From positions 1 to 16,637 of the forward strand of contig MU617290.1 in NCBI GenBank assembly GCA_025201705.1: a DNA stretch of 16,637 bases, given 5' to 3'. Positions 9,075 through 16,637 of this stretch are shown here, piece by piece; the first letter of the stretch is position 1, and every line of letters begins with the position of its first letter. The notes under the pieces were generated by a model, which was not told where the DNA came from, ran no database searches, and saw only the letters and a list, made by a program, of their open reading frames with translations. This DNA is from Dissophora ornata. Lineage: Eukaryota; Mortierellomycota; Mortierellomycetes; Mortierellales; Mortierellaceae. Made by a program: the position numbers and the translations under genes.

Positions 9075-10205
9075 TTAATACAGCTTGAGCTTTCCGGTGA
9101 CACTGTCGATGACACTGATAGGACCTGGCCCAACTGCAAGTACAGTCCTTGAACCGGCAGCGATCTGTGTCCTTCCCGCATCGCGAATACTGTGTGCTGC
9201 CAATCCAAGACTCCTGGCCTGTGCCTGCAAAAGCAACCTTGGGATTGCAAAATATACATTATAAAAGAGCTTAGTTTGCATTCATGAGGGACTCGCCAAA
9301 TGTTTCACCGTGAATAGTCAACAAATGCCTTACATGTCCTCCTCGTTATCAACCTTGAGTGTCACCTTGGCTTGTCCGCAGTATTCCCAGCGTTTGAGGG
9401 CCTTTTGAAAAAAAAATACATGATGTTTTGTCAATACTAACAAATTAGATCGCTCTGTTAACTCGGGAGGAAATGGGAAGAGTGGAGAGGAATACCTTGG
9501 GGTTCTTCTTGGACAGTTCCTTGTAGTTGGAAAGAGTAGCATGACAGCACTGCGCGGCAGCCTTGCCTTTACCCATGCCCAGATCAGATCTCACAACCAG
9601 GACCTAAGAGTAAAAAAGGTGATAAGTTTGGTCAGGATTCTGTTGATCACAAGCGACTCTGATCGAGAAACAAGGCCGTTTTTTACCATCTTGTAGTCCT
9701 CGTAGAGATCGTCCTCTTCGGCATCATCGTCCTCACTGTCTTCCTGATCGTCGTCCTCTGAAGTAAAGTCGTCCTCTTCGTCCTCGTCCTCTTCGTCCTC
9801 GCCCTCGAGATACTCTTCAGAATCTTCTTCGATCTGCTTCTTCTGCTTCTTGTTCTCCTTGTCCTCGTTCTCGTTCTCGTTCTTCTCCTCGTTCTCCTTC
9901 TTCTTGCTGTCGCTGTGGTTGCCTTTGCTCTTCTTGGGGACAGCGGGTGCGCCGATATCCTTCTGTTTCTACGGCGCAATGTATTTATATAGAAATACGT
10001 GCGTGGGTAAGCGAGTACAAGGAGAGAGGGGTTGTTGCCACCATATTATTAAATTCAGGAACATTTTTTGTCTTTGTATTCTTGTATTTGTTGTCAATGG
10101 GATGCATTCAGTTCTTACGAATGCAGACTGCGAGACAAGGAAGCCAGTCAAAAGACCAACGGCTCCTGCAGAGAGCACCTGCCCGAGGGTGAATGTCTTG
10201 TCCAT
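9075..10205 (-). CDS. PTH2: Peptidyl-tRNA hydrolase 2 (Pth2/Bit1 family), membrane-anchored
   Basis: Exons in reading order are 10205-10119, 9968-9687, 9603-9496, 9401-9334 and 9237-9075, giving 235 residues. Residues 1-29 are mostly hydrophobic ([18 protein letters not shown]), a likely N-terminal membrane anchor as in human PTRH2. Residues 30-120 form a Lys/Glu/Asn then Asp/Glu-rich linker. The catalytic domain runs from about 122 to 235: [19 protein letters not shown] with His144 just after, [22 protein letters not shown] (199-211), VGPGP and the family ending TGKLKLY. Pth2 cleaves peptidyl-tRNAs dropped from ribosomes; in yeast and animals it sits on mitochondria and also influences protein turnover. 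The domain is complete. The linker is much longer than in human PTRH2 as I recall. The gene ends 129 bp from the convergent TFB1 stop and diverges from the BZW gene. Confidence 0.95.
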
Positions 10206-10652
10206 GTGGGATGTGTGCTTCCAAGCAAGCCAAAAACAGGAGATAGGAGCAAGTTGAGACCGACGGGGCAGGCAGGATAGGCTCAGCTTCTTTCTTTCCT
10301 TTCACAGTCAAGCTGCCCGCAGTCAAACCGATCTCCAATTGGTGCAGACAAGCCACACGACCTGTTTGTTGCAGTCGAAAACTCTTTTCTGAGCGCAACA
10401 CAGGCCCGCTTGCACCACACAACACGCACACACAGACAGGTTAAAGGGCGCAAGCAAAAATCACCCTGGCTGGCTGGCTCTCTTTTTGTGTTTTCTCGAT
10501 CTCTTCATTTCTTTCAACTCCACAACAGAACAAAGAAATCAATTCAGCAAAAGACTCTCTCCTCCCCTTGCAGAGCCCATCCTCGGAACAAGACTAAACC
10601 CAACAACACATCCCTCCCAACAAGTCCATCCACTTTACAGTCCACCATCTTT
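10206..10652. promoter_or_regulatory. Shared divergent promoter of PTH2 and BZW
   Basis: These 447 bp separate two start codons pointing away from each other, so both promoters must lie here. CCAATTGG at 10335-10342 carries a CCAAT box on both strands, about 130 bp from the PTH2 start and 311 bp from the BZW start. The BZW side is C/A- and CT-rich and lacks a TATA consensus. No gene is evident between the two starts. Confidence 0.6.
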
Positions 10653-13187
10653 ATGAGTAGCGCAGCGAACGTCAAGGTAACATAAAACAAGCTATTTTGC
10701 CACGCCCCCACTCTTCAGGTTTTTTTTTATTGCTCATCTCTTGATGGCACCTGATCAAATGGCTGGAAACAGGAAGATGGGGCAAGGACAGGTTTCCCTT
10801 TTTGTGTGTGCACTACCCACACATCCACGCAACGGAGATCACCAACACTCTAAAAACAATGCACACGGAAATATCCCAAACAGCAGGAGGGTGCAATAAA
10901 CAACCAGACACGAAACACTCGCACGAGCATATTACAAGACGAGTCGGATTGAGGGTGGAGGGCAAAAGGGCCTGCAGGATGGGGTTTTTTTTGTCACAAA
11001 CACGCGTGACAGAATTCCCTTTCCCCGCCAACCCTCCCTATTTTTTTTTTTTTTTTTGTGCCCAATTGACCTCTCACAACTACGACACAGAGTACCTCTC
11101 TAGGCCTTTTGCCTTCAATGTTGTTGTTGTCGTTGTTATGTCCTCAAGGATAAAGTAACACGAAAAGAAGGGTGGCACGCATGGACCTCCCTCTCTCCTG
11201 GCGACTTTGTTCAAAAGCTTTTACTCTTTTACTGCGAGATCACACCCAACCTGATAAGGCTCTGCACTGACCAAAAAAAACCTCCCTCTCACTTCACTTT
11301 CAACAATGATAATTAATAGCCCGTCCTTCAAGGTGTCAAGATCAGACCTCGCAAGGTAGGATAAACCAAAATGCAATCGATCGTCCGGAATGATCAATAA
11401 ACATATCATGCGCGTCAAAAATAGCTAGCGTCGGTAAACCTGGTATGATTATCAACACAGAGAATATTGACATTGTCTCGTGCTCTTGTTCTCTGTTAAA
11501 TAGGGTGTTCAAAAGGCCACTGCCAAGTTTGAACCCACTGGTAAGTAATTGCATTTCTTTTCTTTTCTTCCTCCATGTGCAAAGATACGGGAATTCGTTT
11601 GCAGGTGACCCAGATCAAAAGGACCCAGGGGGGCTAGAGAAGTACGATTAGTGTCTGAACTAACATATGTCCCACTTTATCCTCCGATCTGTTTGTGGAA
11701 ATAGTTTTCCGTGACGCATTCATTGGCGTTCTCTCGTCCGCTGCTCCCGGTAACCTCGACGATCTCTCAGTAAAGTTGGATGCTGCAGGCAACAGTCTTG
11801 AGTACAGACGCTACGCCGAGACCCTCTTTGAAATCTTAATCGCAGGCCGTCTCCTCGGTAAGAATTACATCCGAGGAAAATATATAGAGAGAGAGAGAGA
11901 GGAAAGAGCGAGAGAGGATGTTTTTACTGACCATCCTACGGCTTTGCGTTTGTGTAATAGCTCCCGGCGGAACTTTCCTTGAGGATGGAACCCCTGCCAG
12001 CCCATTCAGCATTTTCCAAGCTGAAGATGATCTTCCCAGCATCAAGAAGCACGTGGATGTCTTCCACAAGCTTATGCGCCGTTACAAGTACTTGCAGCGC
12101 GGTTTCGAGGACACCCTGATGAACTTGCTCCAGTACATCAACAAGTTTGCTGCCGAGGACACTAACAAGTTGGCCATCGCCACCGGTTTGTTTTGCTCCT
12201 CTGGCCTTGCCACATTGACTGTCCTCACTGTCTTGTTCAAGGAGCACTTGGTCAAGGAGGGTAAGTCATTTATTTCCGCTATAGCGGTTTGCTCACAATG
12301 GAGCATTGGAATCAATCAAAAACACGGGGTTATGTACACGCTAACGCGTTTTTACTGTGATTGTCATAGGTCTTTCTCTTCAGTTCGTCACCACTGTTTT
12401 CAAGACCTACTTGATGGACCAGAACGTTGACCAGTTCGGACTTAACCTTTACAAGGCTGGAATGAGTGATCGTCTTTTGGATTTCTTCCCCCCCAACAAG
12501 CGTGACGAGGACAGTTTTGCCCGCCACTTTGAAGCCGAGGACATGAAGCAGTTGGTCACTTTCCAAAACAAGAAGCAGCTTATTCTGCGCAAGGATAGCA
12601 TCATCGAGAGTGTCAAGACCTTCTTGGAGGAAGGCAAGGTTCCAGAGGTATGAGTCTGGTCTGTTTTTTTTTTTTTTCAAGTGCGATGGTCTATCGTTTA
12701 TCCATGTGCATTTTTACTAAAGACATGTTTACTTCTCTTTGGTGTACCATAGTGCTTGGCCTACCTCAAGGCTCAGAGCAAGGAGAGTGGCTTGACGGAG
12801 CCCGAGCTTATCCCCTTGATCTGGACAGGCTTGATGGCATCCGTGGACTGGGGTACGCGTGTGGATCAGATCGATAACCAGATCTTGAAGCAAGTGCAGC
12901 AGTACAGCAAGTTGCTGGGAGCATTCTGCACCTCGCCCAAGACAGAGATTGCATTGATGCAAACAATTCAGGTCAACTTTTACGAGGATGCCCGTTTCAT
13001 CAAGCAGTACCGCGCGGTGACGCAGCAGTTGTACAAGAACGATGTGTTGTCGGAGAGTGCGATTTTGTACTGGGCTGAGAAGGGATCGAAGACTCAGGGA
13101 CGTACCGTGTTTATGAAGCAGATGGAGCCCTTCATCCACTGGCTCAAGAACGCCAGTGACGAGGAGGACTCTGATGACGAGGAATAG
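10653..13187 (+). CDS. BZW1: BZW/5MP family protein (eIF5-mimic, W2 domain)
   Basis: Seven exons (10653-10676, 11320-11355, 11504-11540, 11705-11857, 11961-12260, 12370-12647, 12753-13187) give 420 residues, about the length of human BZW1 (419). The 24-nt first exon gives MSSAANVK. The 36-nt second exon reads PVLQGVKIRPRK, matching the conserved N terminus of the family, and the third leads into KFEPTVFRDAF across the next junction. Later marks are YRRYAETLFEIL, LLAPGGT (84-88 region) and RRYKYLQRGFEDT. The C-terminal W2 domain covers about 245-410 with VLSESAILYW (374-383) and FIHWL, followed by a DEEDSDDEE acidic tail. Known role: W2/5MP proteins compete with eIF5 for eIF2 and eIF3 and tune start-codon choice; they lack the eIF5 GAP domain, and none is visible here. 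The third intron holds an alternative acceptor at 11604 that would lead to a stop. Confidence 0.94.
10677..11319 (+). other. Long first intron of the BZW gene
   Basis: At 643 nt this intron is four or more times longer than any other in the window. It begins GTAACA and ends AATTAATAG, directly before the 12-codon second exon. It contains a 17-T run (11041-11057) and the inverted repeat TGTCAC..GTGACA (around 10993-11012) enclosing ACGCGT. Placement next to the promoter fits a regulatory first intron, but nothing shows this directly. Open frames inside it have no family resemblance. Confidence 0.7.
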
Positions 13188-13681
13188 ATCTGTTTTACTA
13201 CCCCCCGTCCGCGATGTGAGAGAAACTGTCAGCCTTTAGTAGAGGGAAAAAAAAAATGTAAGGAGGTGTGAGAGAAACGGATTCGTTTTTTGTAAAATAT
13301 TTATCCCAATTGTTTCTTCACCGAATAAAAAAAAATTCATATCAGACAAAAACACAAAGTGAAAGCCTGCAGTTGTTTTCTTGTCTATTGAAGGTGTCCT
13401 TCTAATTGTATGACATCAGTCGTAGTAGTTTTCGATGCAGATTATTTTATTTTGTCTATGTGGACGCAATTTTCGTCTGTCGATCCGTCCAATTTAGACA
13501 TCAATTGCTTCATTTTCCTGGGGTGGGTTTATTGCGCTGGTGTTATTCTATAGGCGCGCTTTGCTGAGGTGTTAAAAAATACAAAACGCCCTTCTCCTCT
13601 CGTCCTATCCTGATGATCCACACAACTCCTCTTTGGCATCTTTTTTCTTGTCCATTTACCCCCCGCTGCACCGCACTGTCT
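13188..13681. other. Convergent intergenic region
   Basis: The 3' ends of BZW (plus) and the 96-residue gene (minus) face each other here. AATAAA at 13324-13329 is a candidate polyadenylation signal for BZW, 137 nt after its stop. TTTATT at 13528-13533 is AATAAA on the minus strand, about 150 nt beyond the stop of the minus-strand gene. Nothing else was recognised. Confidence 0.55.
13324..13329 (+). terminator. Candidate polyadenylation signal of BZW
   Basis: AATAAA followed by further A, 137 nt after the BZW stop codon. The cleavage site is unknown. Confidence 0.45.
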
Positions 13682-13972
13682 CTATATACGCCTGCACTCG
13701 AGAGCGGTTTCCTTTGGATCGATACTCATGGTACAAAAGAAGCCTTGGTCCTGCATAAAGGTGAACATCTGTTTGGCCTCGAGCGTGAGAAACTTGACAC
13801 ACGTCTTTTGACCATTGGGTTCGATTCGACAGATACCCTTGTTGGTTCCGAGGGGTTCGACCAAATAAGTCGTGTTGGGTTTCGTGAATTGCGTGAGCAT
13901 TTTCTTTTCAGACTCGACAGCGGCAGGATCGATCTGGGCAGCAGGGAGGGCGGCGTCGAGAGTTGAACTCAT
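13682..13972 (-). CDS. Small protein of unknown function (96 residues)
   Basis: An uninterrupted frame of 96 residues with a favourable start context (ACCATGA on the minus strand). I do not recognise the family. The N-terminal 20 residues are Ala/Ser-rich and weakly acidic. The rest is mixed and looks like a compact globular domain, with LVEPLGTNKGICRIEPNGQ and CVKFLTLEAKQMF as its most structured-looking parts and four cysteines at irregular spacing (about 48, 58, 80 and 93). No signal peptide or membrane segment is seen. Codon choice, with many C-ending codons, resembles the neighbouring real genes, and a minus-strand AATAAA lies about 150 nt after the stop; both favour a real gene. A 3' exon beyond an unseen intron cannot be excluded. 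It shares a divergent upstream region with the thioesterase gene. Confidence 0.65.
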   Translation of the reverse strand: MSSTLDAALPAAQIDPAAVESEKKMLTQFTKPNTTYLVEPLGTNKGICRIEPNGQKTCVKFLTLEAKQMFTFMQDQGFFCTMSIDPKETALECRRI

Positions 13973-14347
13973 GGTTGGGGATAGATTGTTTTTTTTTTGT
14001 TGCTGAATATAAATTGCCTATAAAGGTTTTTTGTGTGTCGAGCGCGTTTTTTTTCTTTATTTTTACGCGGTGGAGAAAAAAAGTTGATTTCGGTGGCTGT
14101 TTCCTTTTTTCCTGGATTAGTTGATGGATTGGATGGTAACGAGGGATGAAGGATTGTGGATGGGGGAAACGGTGATGGAAAAGGGAGTACGGAACACAAG
14201 AGTGGGTGTTTCTGTTGGTCTTTTCCCCAGACCAGACATACCATGGGCTGACATCATCAGCAGTCACTCGACCAAAACTCCGAAGGTTTTAGTCGACATG
14301 ATGGATCCGGGGCACCGACGAGGGGATCTCTGATATCATCCACAGCA

Positions 14348-14371
14348 TAGTAGACAGACGCGTGTCTACTA
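14348..14371. repeat. Perfect inverted repeat, 9-bp arms, 6-bp spacer
   Basis: TAGTAGACA (14348-14356) and TGTCTACTA (14363-14371) are exact reverse complements around GACGCG. The spacer with the first arm base after it reads ACGCGT, the MluI cell-cycle box bound by MBF in yeasts. The symmetric form suggests a dimeric DNA-binding protein site. No binding is shown. Confidence 0.75.
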
Positions 14372-14467
14372 CTCTACTGACAAAACAGCGAGATCACTGC
14401 GCGTTCAAGCTGCTCCTTGGGTTGCCTCTCTCTCCCCGGCTTTCGCTTCGGTCGTCGCACAGTCCCG

Positions 14468-14473
14468 CACGTG
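14468..14473. promoter_or_regulatory. E-box CACGTG
   Basis: A palindromic CACGTG 311 bp upstream of the thioesterase start codon, the core of bHLH sites such as Cbf1 or Pho4 in fungi. It is a six-base match only. Confidence 0.3.
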
Positions 14474-14783
14474 AAAAGGGTCTCTGCCGAAGACAAGAGG
14501 ATGTTCGTGCAACATGAATCCCCGTCCATCTGTTTGCGTTGCTTTAGACCCTGGGGCTCGCTCCGAGCCGCGTTGCACTGACTCTTTTCTTTTTTTTTAC
14601 ATTTTACGCCTTCGTTTTGTTTCCTTCTTTTCCTTTCCTATTTTCCTCATACCCCCCATCCTTTCTTCTCCCCCTCTCCAACACTCGCTCCTTCCCCCAG
14701 ATTCTTTATCTCTATTCCCCGACACTTCTACACTCCCCAACCGCCGCACACCCCACCCCAAAAGCCCGAAAATATCATAAAAA

Positions 14784-15716
14784 ATGCCGTCCGACACAAC
14801 AAAGATCGTGTTGTTGCTCATCCTACTCATGCACGGAAAGAGTCTCCCCGGCGTGTACACGCTCCGTTCAATCTCATACTTTATCAAAGCCTGGAACATG
14901 AAGAAACCCAGCATCGGCCTTCTCGAACCTTGTCGGTATCACAGCCGAGTCTGGTTCGACGACCTTGACCTTAATATCCATCTCAACAACTCGTCCTACA
15001 ACAAGATGATGGATTTTGCTCGGATCGATCTTTGTACACGACTCTTCCCCGGTTGGCAGGTTGAACACAAGTTTGATATGTGTCTGGCTCAGACAGTGTT
15101 GTTCTTCAAGGCAGAAGTACCTCGGTTCAGCAAGTATACGATCACGAGCCGAATCTTTACTTGGGATGACAAGTGGATCTGGATGCAACATCGGTTCTCG
15201 ATCAAGAGAAAGACTCGACCTATCCGCAAGACTTTAGAGATCATGGATGCTGTTGTGCATTCAGGAGAAGAGAACTTGAACAAGGAAAAGGGCGTGGTAC
15301 AGGAACTGATCAGGGATGAGGATGTGGTTGTGGAGGAGGAAGATGAGGATGATATTGATCCTATTGAGGCCAAGGGCGTGGGCAGGCGGTCATCTGGAAA
15401 TGCAAGCGTTGGTAACAAGCAGCAGCAGCAGCAACAGCGGCAGTCTAGTAATGATGTAGCTGCAGAACTGCCTGACAAGCTGTGCTGTATTGCGTATTCA
15501 AGAATGGTGGCAAAGCATGCAAAGGGCAAGACTATTACCCCAGTGGCGCTGTGGGAGAAGATGGGCCATAGGGAGGCGTATCCTGGCGAGTGGGAGCAGT
15601 ACCGATTGCTGGGAATGTCGCTGATCGAGGGCATGATGAAGATTGGAGACCCTACGGCAGATAACCCAGCGGCATCGGCTCGCCGGCTCGTCAACCCTAC
15701 ACGCGCCAGGATCTAG
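14784..15716 (+). CDS. THEM6-like hot-dog-fold thioesterase
   Basis: An intronless gene of 310 residues; the start is the first ATG of the frame after an A-rich leader. Residues 7-16 are strongly hydrophobic (KIVLLLILLMHG), a possible signal anchor as in THEM6. The hot-dog domain starts near 48. Its signature is RVWFDDLDLNIHLNNSSYNK (55-74) with MMDFARIDL after it, matching the pattern of Asp, then NxHxNN, then DFAR that marks this atypical acyl-CoA thioesterase group. Strands continue to about 160 (TSRIFTWDDKWIWMQHRF). Residues 161-230 form a long insert rich in Glu/Asp, then Ser and a poly-Gln run (six Gln near 213-218). The fold appears to resume at 231 (KLCCIAYSRMVAK). Family members are predicted to hydrolyse acyl thioesters, but activity is poorly known for this subgroup. 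The substrate is unknown. Confidence 0.8.
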   Translation: MPSDTTKIVLLLILLMHGKSLPGVYTLRSISYFIKAWNMKKPSIGLLEPCRYHSRVWFDDLDLNIHLNNSSYNKMMDFARIDLCTRLFPGWQVEHKFDMCLAQTVLFFKAEVPRFSKYTITSRIFTWDDKWIWMQHRFSIKRKTRPIRKTLEIMDAVVHSGEENLNKEKGVVQELIRDEDVVVEEEDEDDIDPIEAKGVGRRSSGNASVGNKQQQQQQRQSSNDVAAELPDKLCCIAYSRMVAKHAKGKTITPVALWEKMGHREAYPGEWEQYRLLGMSLIEGMMKIGDPTADNPAASARRLVNPTRARI

Positions 15717-16286
15717 TCTGCACCAGGCAAGCTGGGTAGAGAGAAAGACACATTTAATACGTATAATAGAAGCATTTTTGCAGTAATGCAGCAATAAAGC
15801 CCATCCAGGTGATCTGCCAATGGCCCACGCATGTCCCACGTCCCACCCCCCTGCAAAAAAGCCTGGACGCGTCTCTCGTGGAGGGGGATTGGCTAATTGG
15901 TGTATTGAGTGGCAGCCCCTTAACGAGACCGTGATGCTCGAATCAGGAGAACAAACGACGAGGGGAGGACGGAGCGTGCCTGTCCCAAGAGACGATATTC
16001 GTGGGTCTGCATGAAAGTCCTTGTTTTGCGGCTGTTTCCCACCGTATCCATTCCTGTTCTCTCCCATCTCGACCCTCGGGGTGTTCTTCCTTTTTGTCTG
16101 TCGACCTGCCCTCTGTCTCGACTGTATCCTGTCTAGCATCCACTCTCTGGCGAGAGTATTCTGGGGCGTGAAGGCTCTCTCATCCTTGTTTCATCCCGCG
16201 CGGGCTGTCCGTCTGTCGACACCATCACAATACACACACACACACCGCCGCGTACATACTGAAAAAAAAACCACCAGCCTCACACC
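15717..16286. promoter_or_regulatory. Thioesterase 3' end and HOOK-like gene upstream region
   Basis: AATAAA at 15793-15798, 77 nt after the thioesterase stop, is a candidate polyadenylation signal. Two ATTGG (inverted CCAAT) boxes occur at 15888-15892 and 15896-15900, about 390 bp upstream of the next start. An (AC)n run lies at 16232-16245 in the leader just before the start. No further gene is convincing. Confidence 0.5.
15793..15798 (+). terminator. Candidate polyadenylation signal of the thioesterase gene
   Basis: AATAAA 77 nt after the stop codon. The cleavage site is unknown. Confidence 0.5.
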
Positions 16287-16544
16287 ATGGACGTGGCCAA
16301 TCTCGCCAATGCGTTTGAGCACTGGGTATGTCTTTACACATCCCAGCCCTGTCAGCGCGATACGTAAAATAGAAAAAAGCTTCTCTGTCTCATGCAGATG
16401 TTTCGTTTCCCATTTGCCACGTTTTTTTTTTTTGCTGATGGCGGAAACTGAATAGGTGAACACGTTCGATAACATCTCTCGTCCCGTCAGACACATCTCT
16501 GACCTCTCCGATGGAATCATTCTGTTCGAGGTTGCCGCGGATAT
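16287..16544 (+). CDS. HOOK: HOOK-family adaptor, N-terminal part (runs off the window)
   Basis: Two exons are visible, 16287-16325 and 16456-16544, joined by a 130-nt intron (GTATGT..AATAG). A second intron starts with GTATGT at 16545 and has not ended by 16637, so the gene is cut by the window edge. The 42 complete codons seen contain FEHWVNTFD, then VRHISDLSDGIILFEVAAD and a split codon beginning AT. This pattern, a Trp-containing helix followed by an SDLSDG turn and a hydrophobic helix, matches the calponin-homology-like N-terminal domain of Hook and related proteins. That domain binds dynein light intermediate chain in known members, and fungal Hook links early endosomes to dynein. With so little sequence, another protein with the same domain (for example of the CCDC88 group) cannot be ruled out. 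Confidence 0.65.
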
Positions 16545-16637
16545 GTATGTAGAGTTCGCTTTTGTTGTATTGCCTGCTTGCGTGCGACGTTGTTCTTTTT
16601 TTTACTGACGCTCGGTCTCTTGACTATTTCCCGCCTT

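Larger units (their letters stand above)
13973..14783. promoter_or_regulatory. Divergent promoter region between the 96-residue gene and the thioesterase gene
   Basis: These 811 bp carry the upstream sequences of two genes pointing apart. Visible sites are GCTGACATCATCAGC (14247-14261, an interrupted palindrome), the inverted repeat at 14348-14371 enclosing GACGCG, and an E-box CACGTG (14468-14473). A strongly pyrimidine-rich stretch (about 14580-14760) precedes the thioesterase ATG, typical of a fungal leader or core promoter. No gene was recognised within. Confidence 0.5.

Noticed and set aside
9062..9259. Second minus-strand frame over the last PTH2 exon
   Set aside because: The neighbouring frame encodes the [11 protein letters not shown] and TGKLKLY motifs of Pth2; this one is a shadow.
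9683..9979. Arg/Thr/Lys-rich minus-strand frame
   Set aside because: It is an out-of-frame reading of the PTH2 linker exon; the correct frame joins to both flanking exons.
9850..10257. Plus-strand frame with Phe/Ser/Leu runs
   Set aside because: It is the antisense reading of the Lys/Glu-rich linker of PTH2, not a membrane protein.
11445..11651. Frame continuing from BZW exon 3 to a TAG, as if the gene ended there
   Set aside because: Splicing from 11540 to 11705 gives the conserved KFEPTVFRD sequence, so this is intronic in the main transcript; kept only as a possible alternative isoform.
15498..16139. 213-codon minus-strand frame across the thioesterase 3' end
   Set aside because: It overlaps a well-supported gene antisense and has no recognisable domain.
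16021..16455. Plus-strand frame spanning the start of the HOOK-like gene
   Set aside because: It is out of frame with the conserved exons and runs through the intron.

Overview
The window looks like nuclear DNA of an early-diverging filamentous fungus, most likely Mucoromycota and perhaps Mortierellomycotina. The grounds are short spliceosomal introns (about 80-190 nt, one of 643 nt) with GT..AG borders and mostly TAG acceptors, closely spaced genes on both strands, fungal/animal housekeeping proteins, and intergenic DNA full of A/T homopolymers. The lineage is inferred from gene style only. I saw no bacterial operon, phage, transposon, CRISPR array, rRNA or tRNA.

Layout, left to right. 1-3370 is gene-poor and full of low-complexity DNA, ending in an ATG-free leader. 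3482-4831 (+) is a single-exon C2H2 zinc-finger regulator whose three fingers match the Crz1/CrzA (calcineurin-responsive) arrangement. 5227-6119 (+) is a four-exon gene for RPB6, the subunit shared by RNA polymerases I, II and III. 6477-8945 (+) is an eight-exon gene for TFB1/p62 of TFIIH. 9075-10205 (-) is a five-exon gene for a membrane-anchored peptidyl-tRNA hydrolase 2. 10653-13187 (+) is a seven-exon gene for a BZW/5MP (eIF5-mimic) protein, with a 12-codon exon that is easy to miss. 13682-13972 (-) is a 96-residue protein I do not recognise. 14784-15716 (+) is an intronless THEM6-like hot-dog thioesterase with an acidic/poly-Gln insert. From 16287 (+) the first two exons of a HOOK-type dynein/cargo adaptor run off the window.

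Functionally, RPB6 and TFB1 sit in tandem and both serve RNA polymerase II initiation. PTH2 and BZW diverge from a shared 447-bp region and both serve translation or its quality control. This may be chance and is offered as an observation. All splice models were assembled by eye from reading frame, GT..AG borders and remembered family conservation; every internal exon joins in frame.

I did not find a clear new biological system. The items most worth a second look are overlapping calcineurin-docking-like motifs in the zinc-finger protein, a cluster of stem-loops and GCAAAG repeats between it and RPB6, a 9-bp-arm inverted repeat in a divergent promoter, an alternative acceptor in a BZW intron that would truncate the protein, and the unrecognised 96-residue protein.
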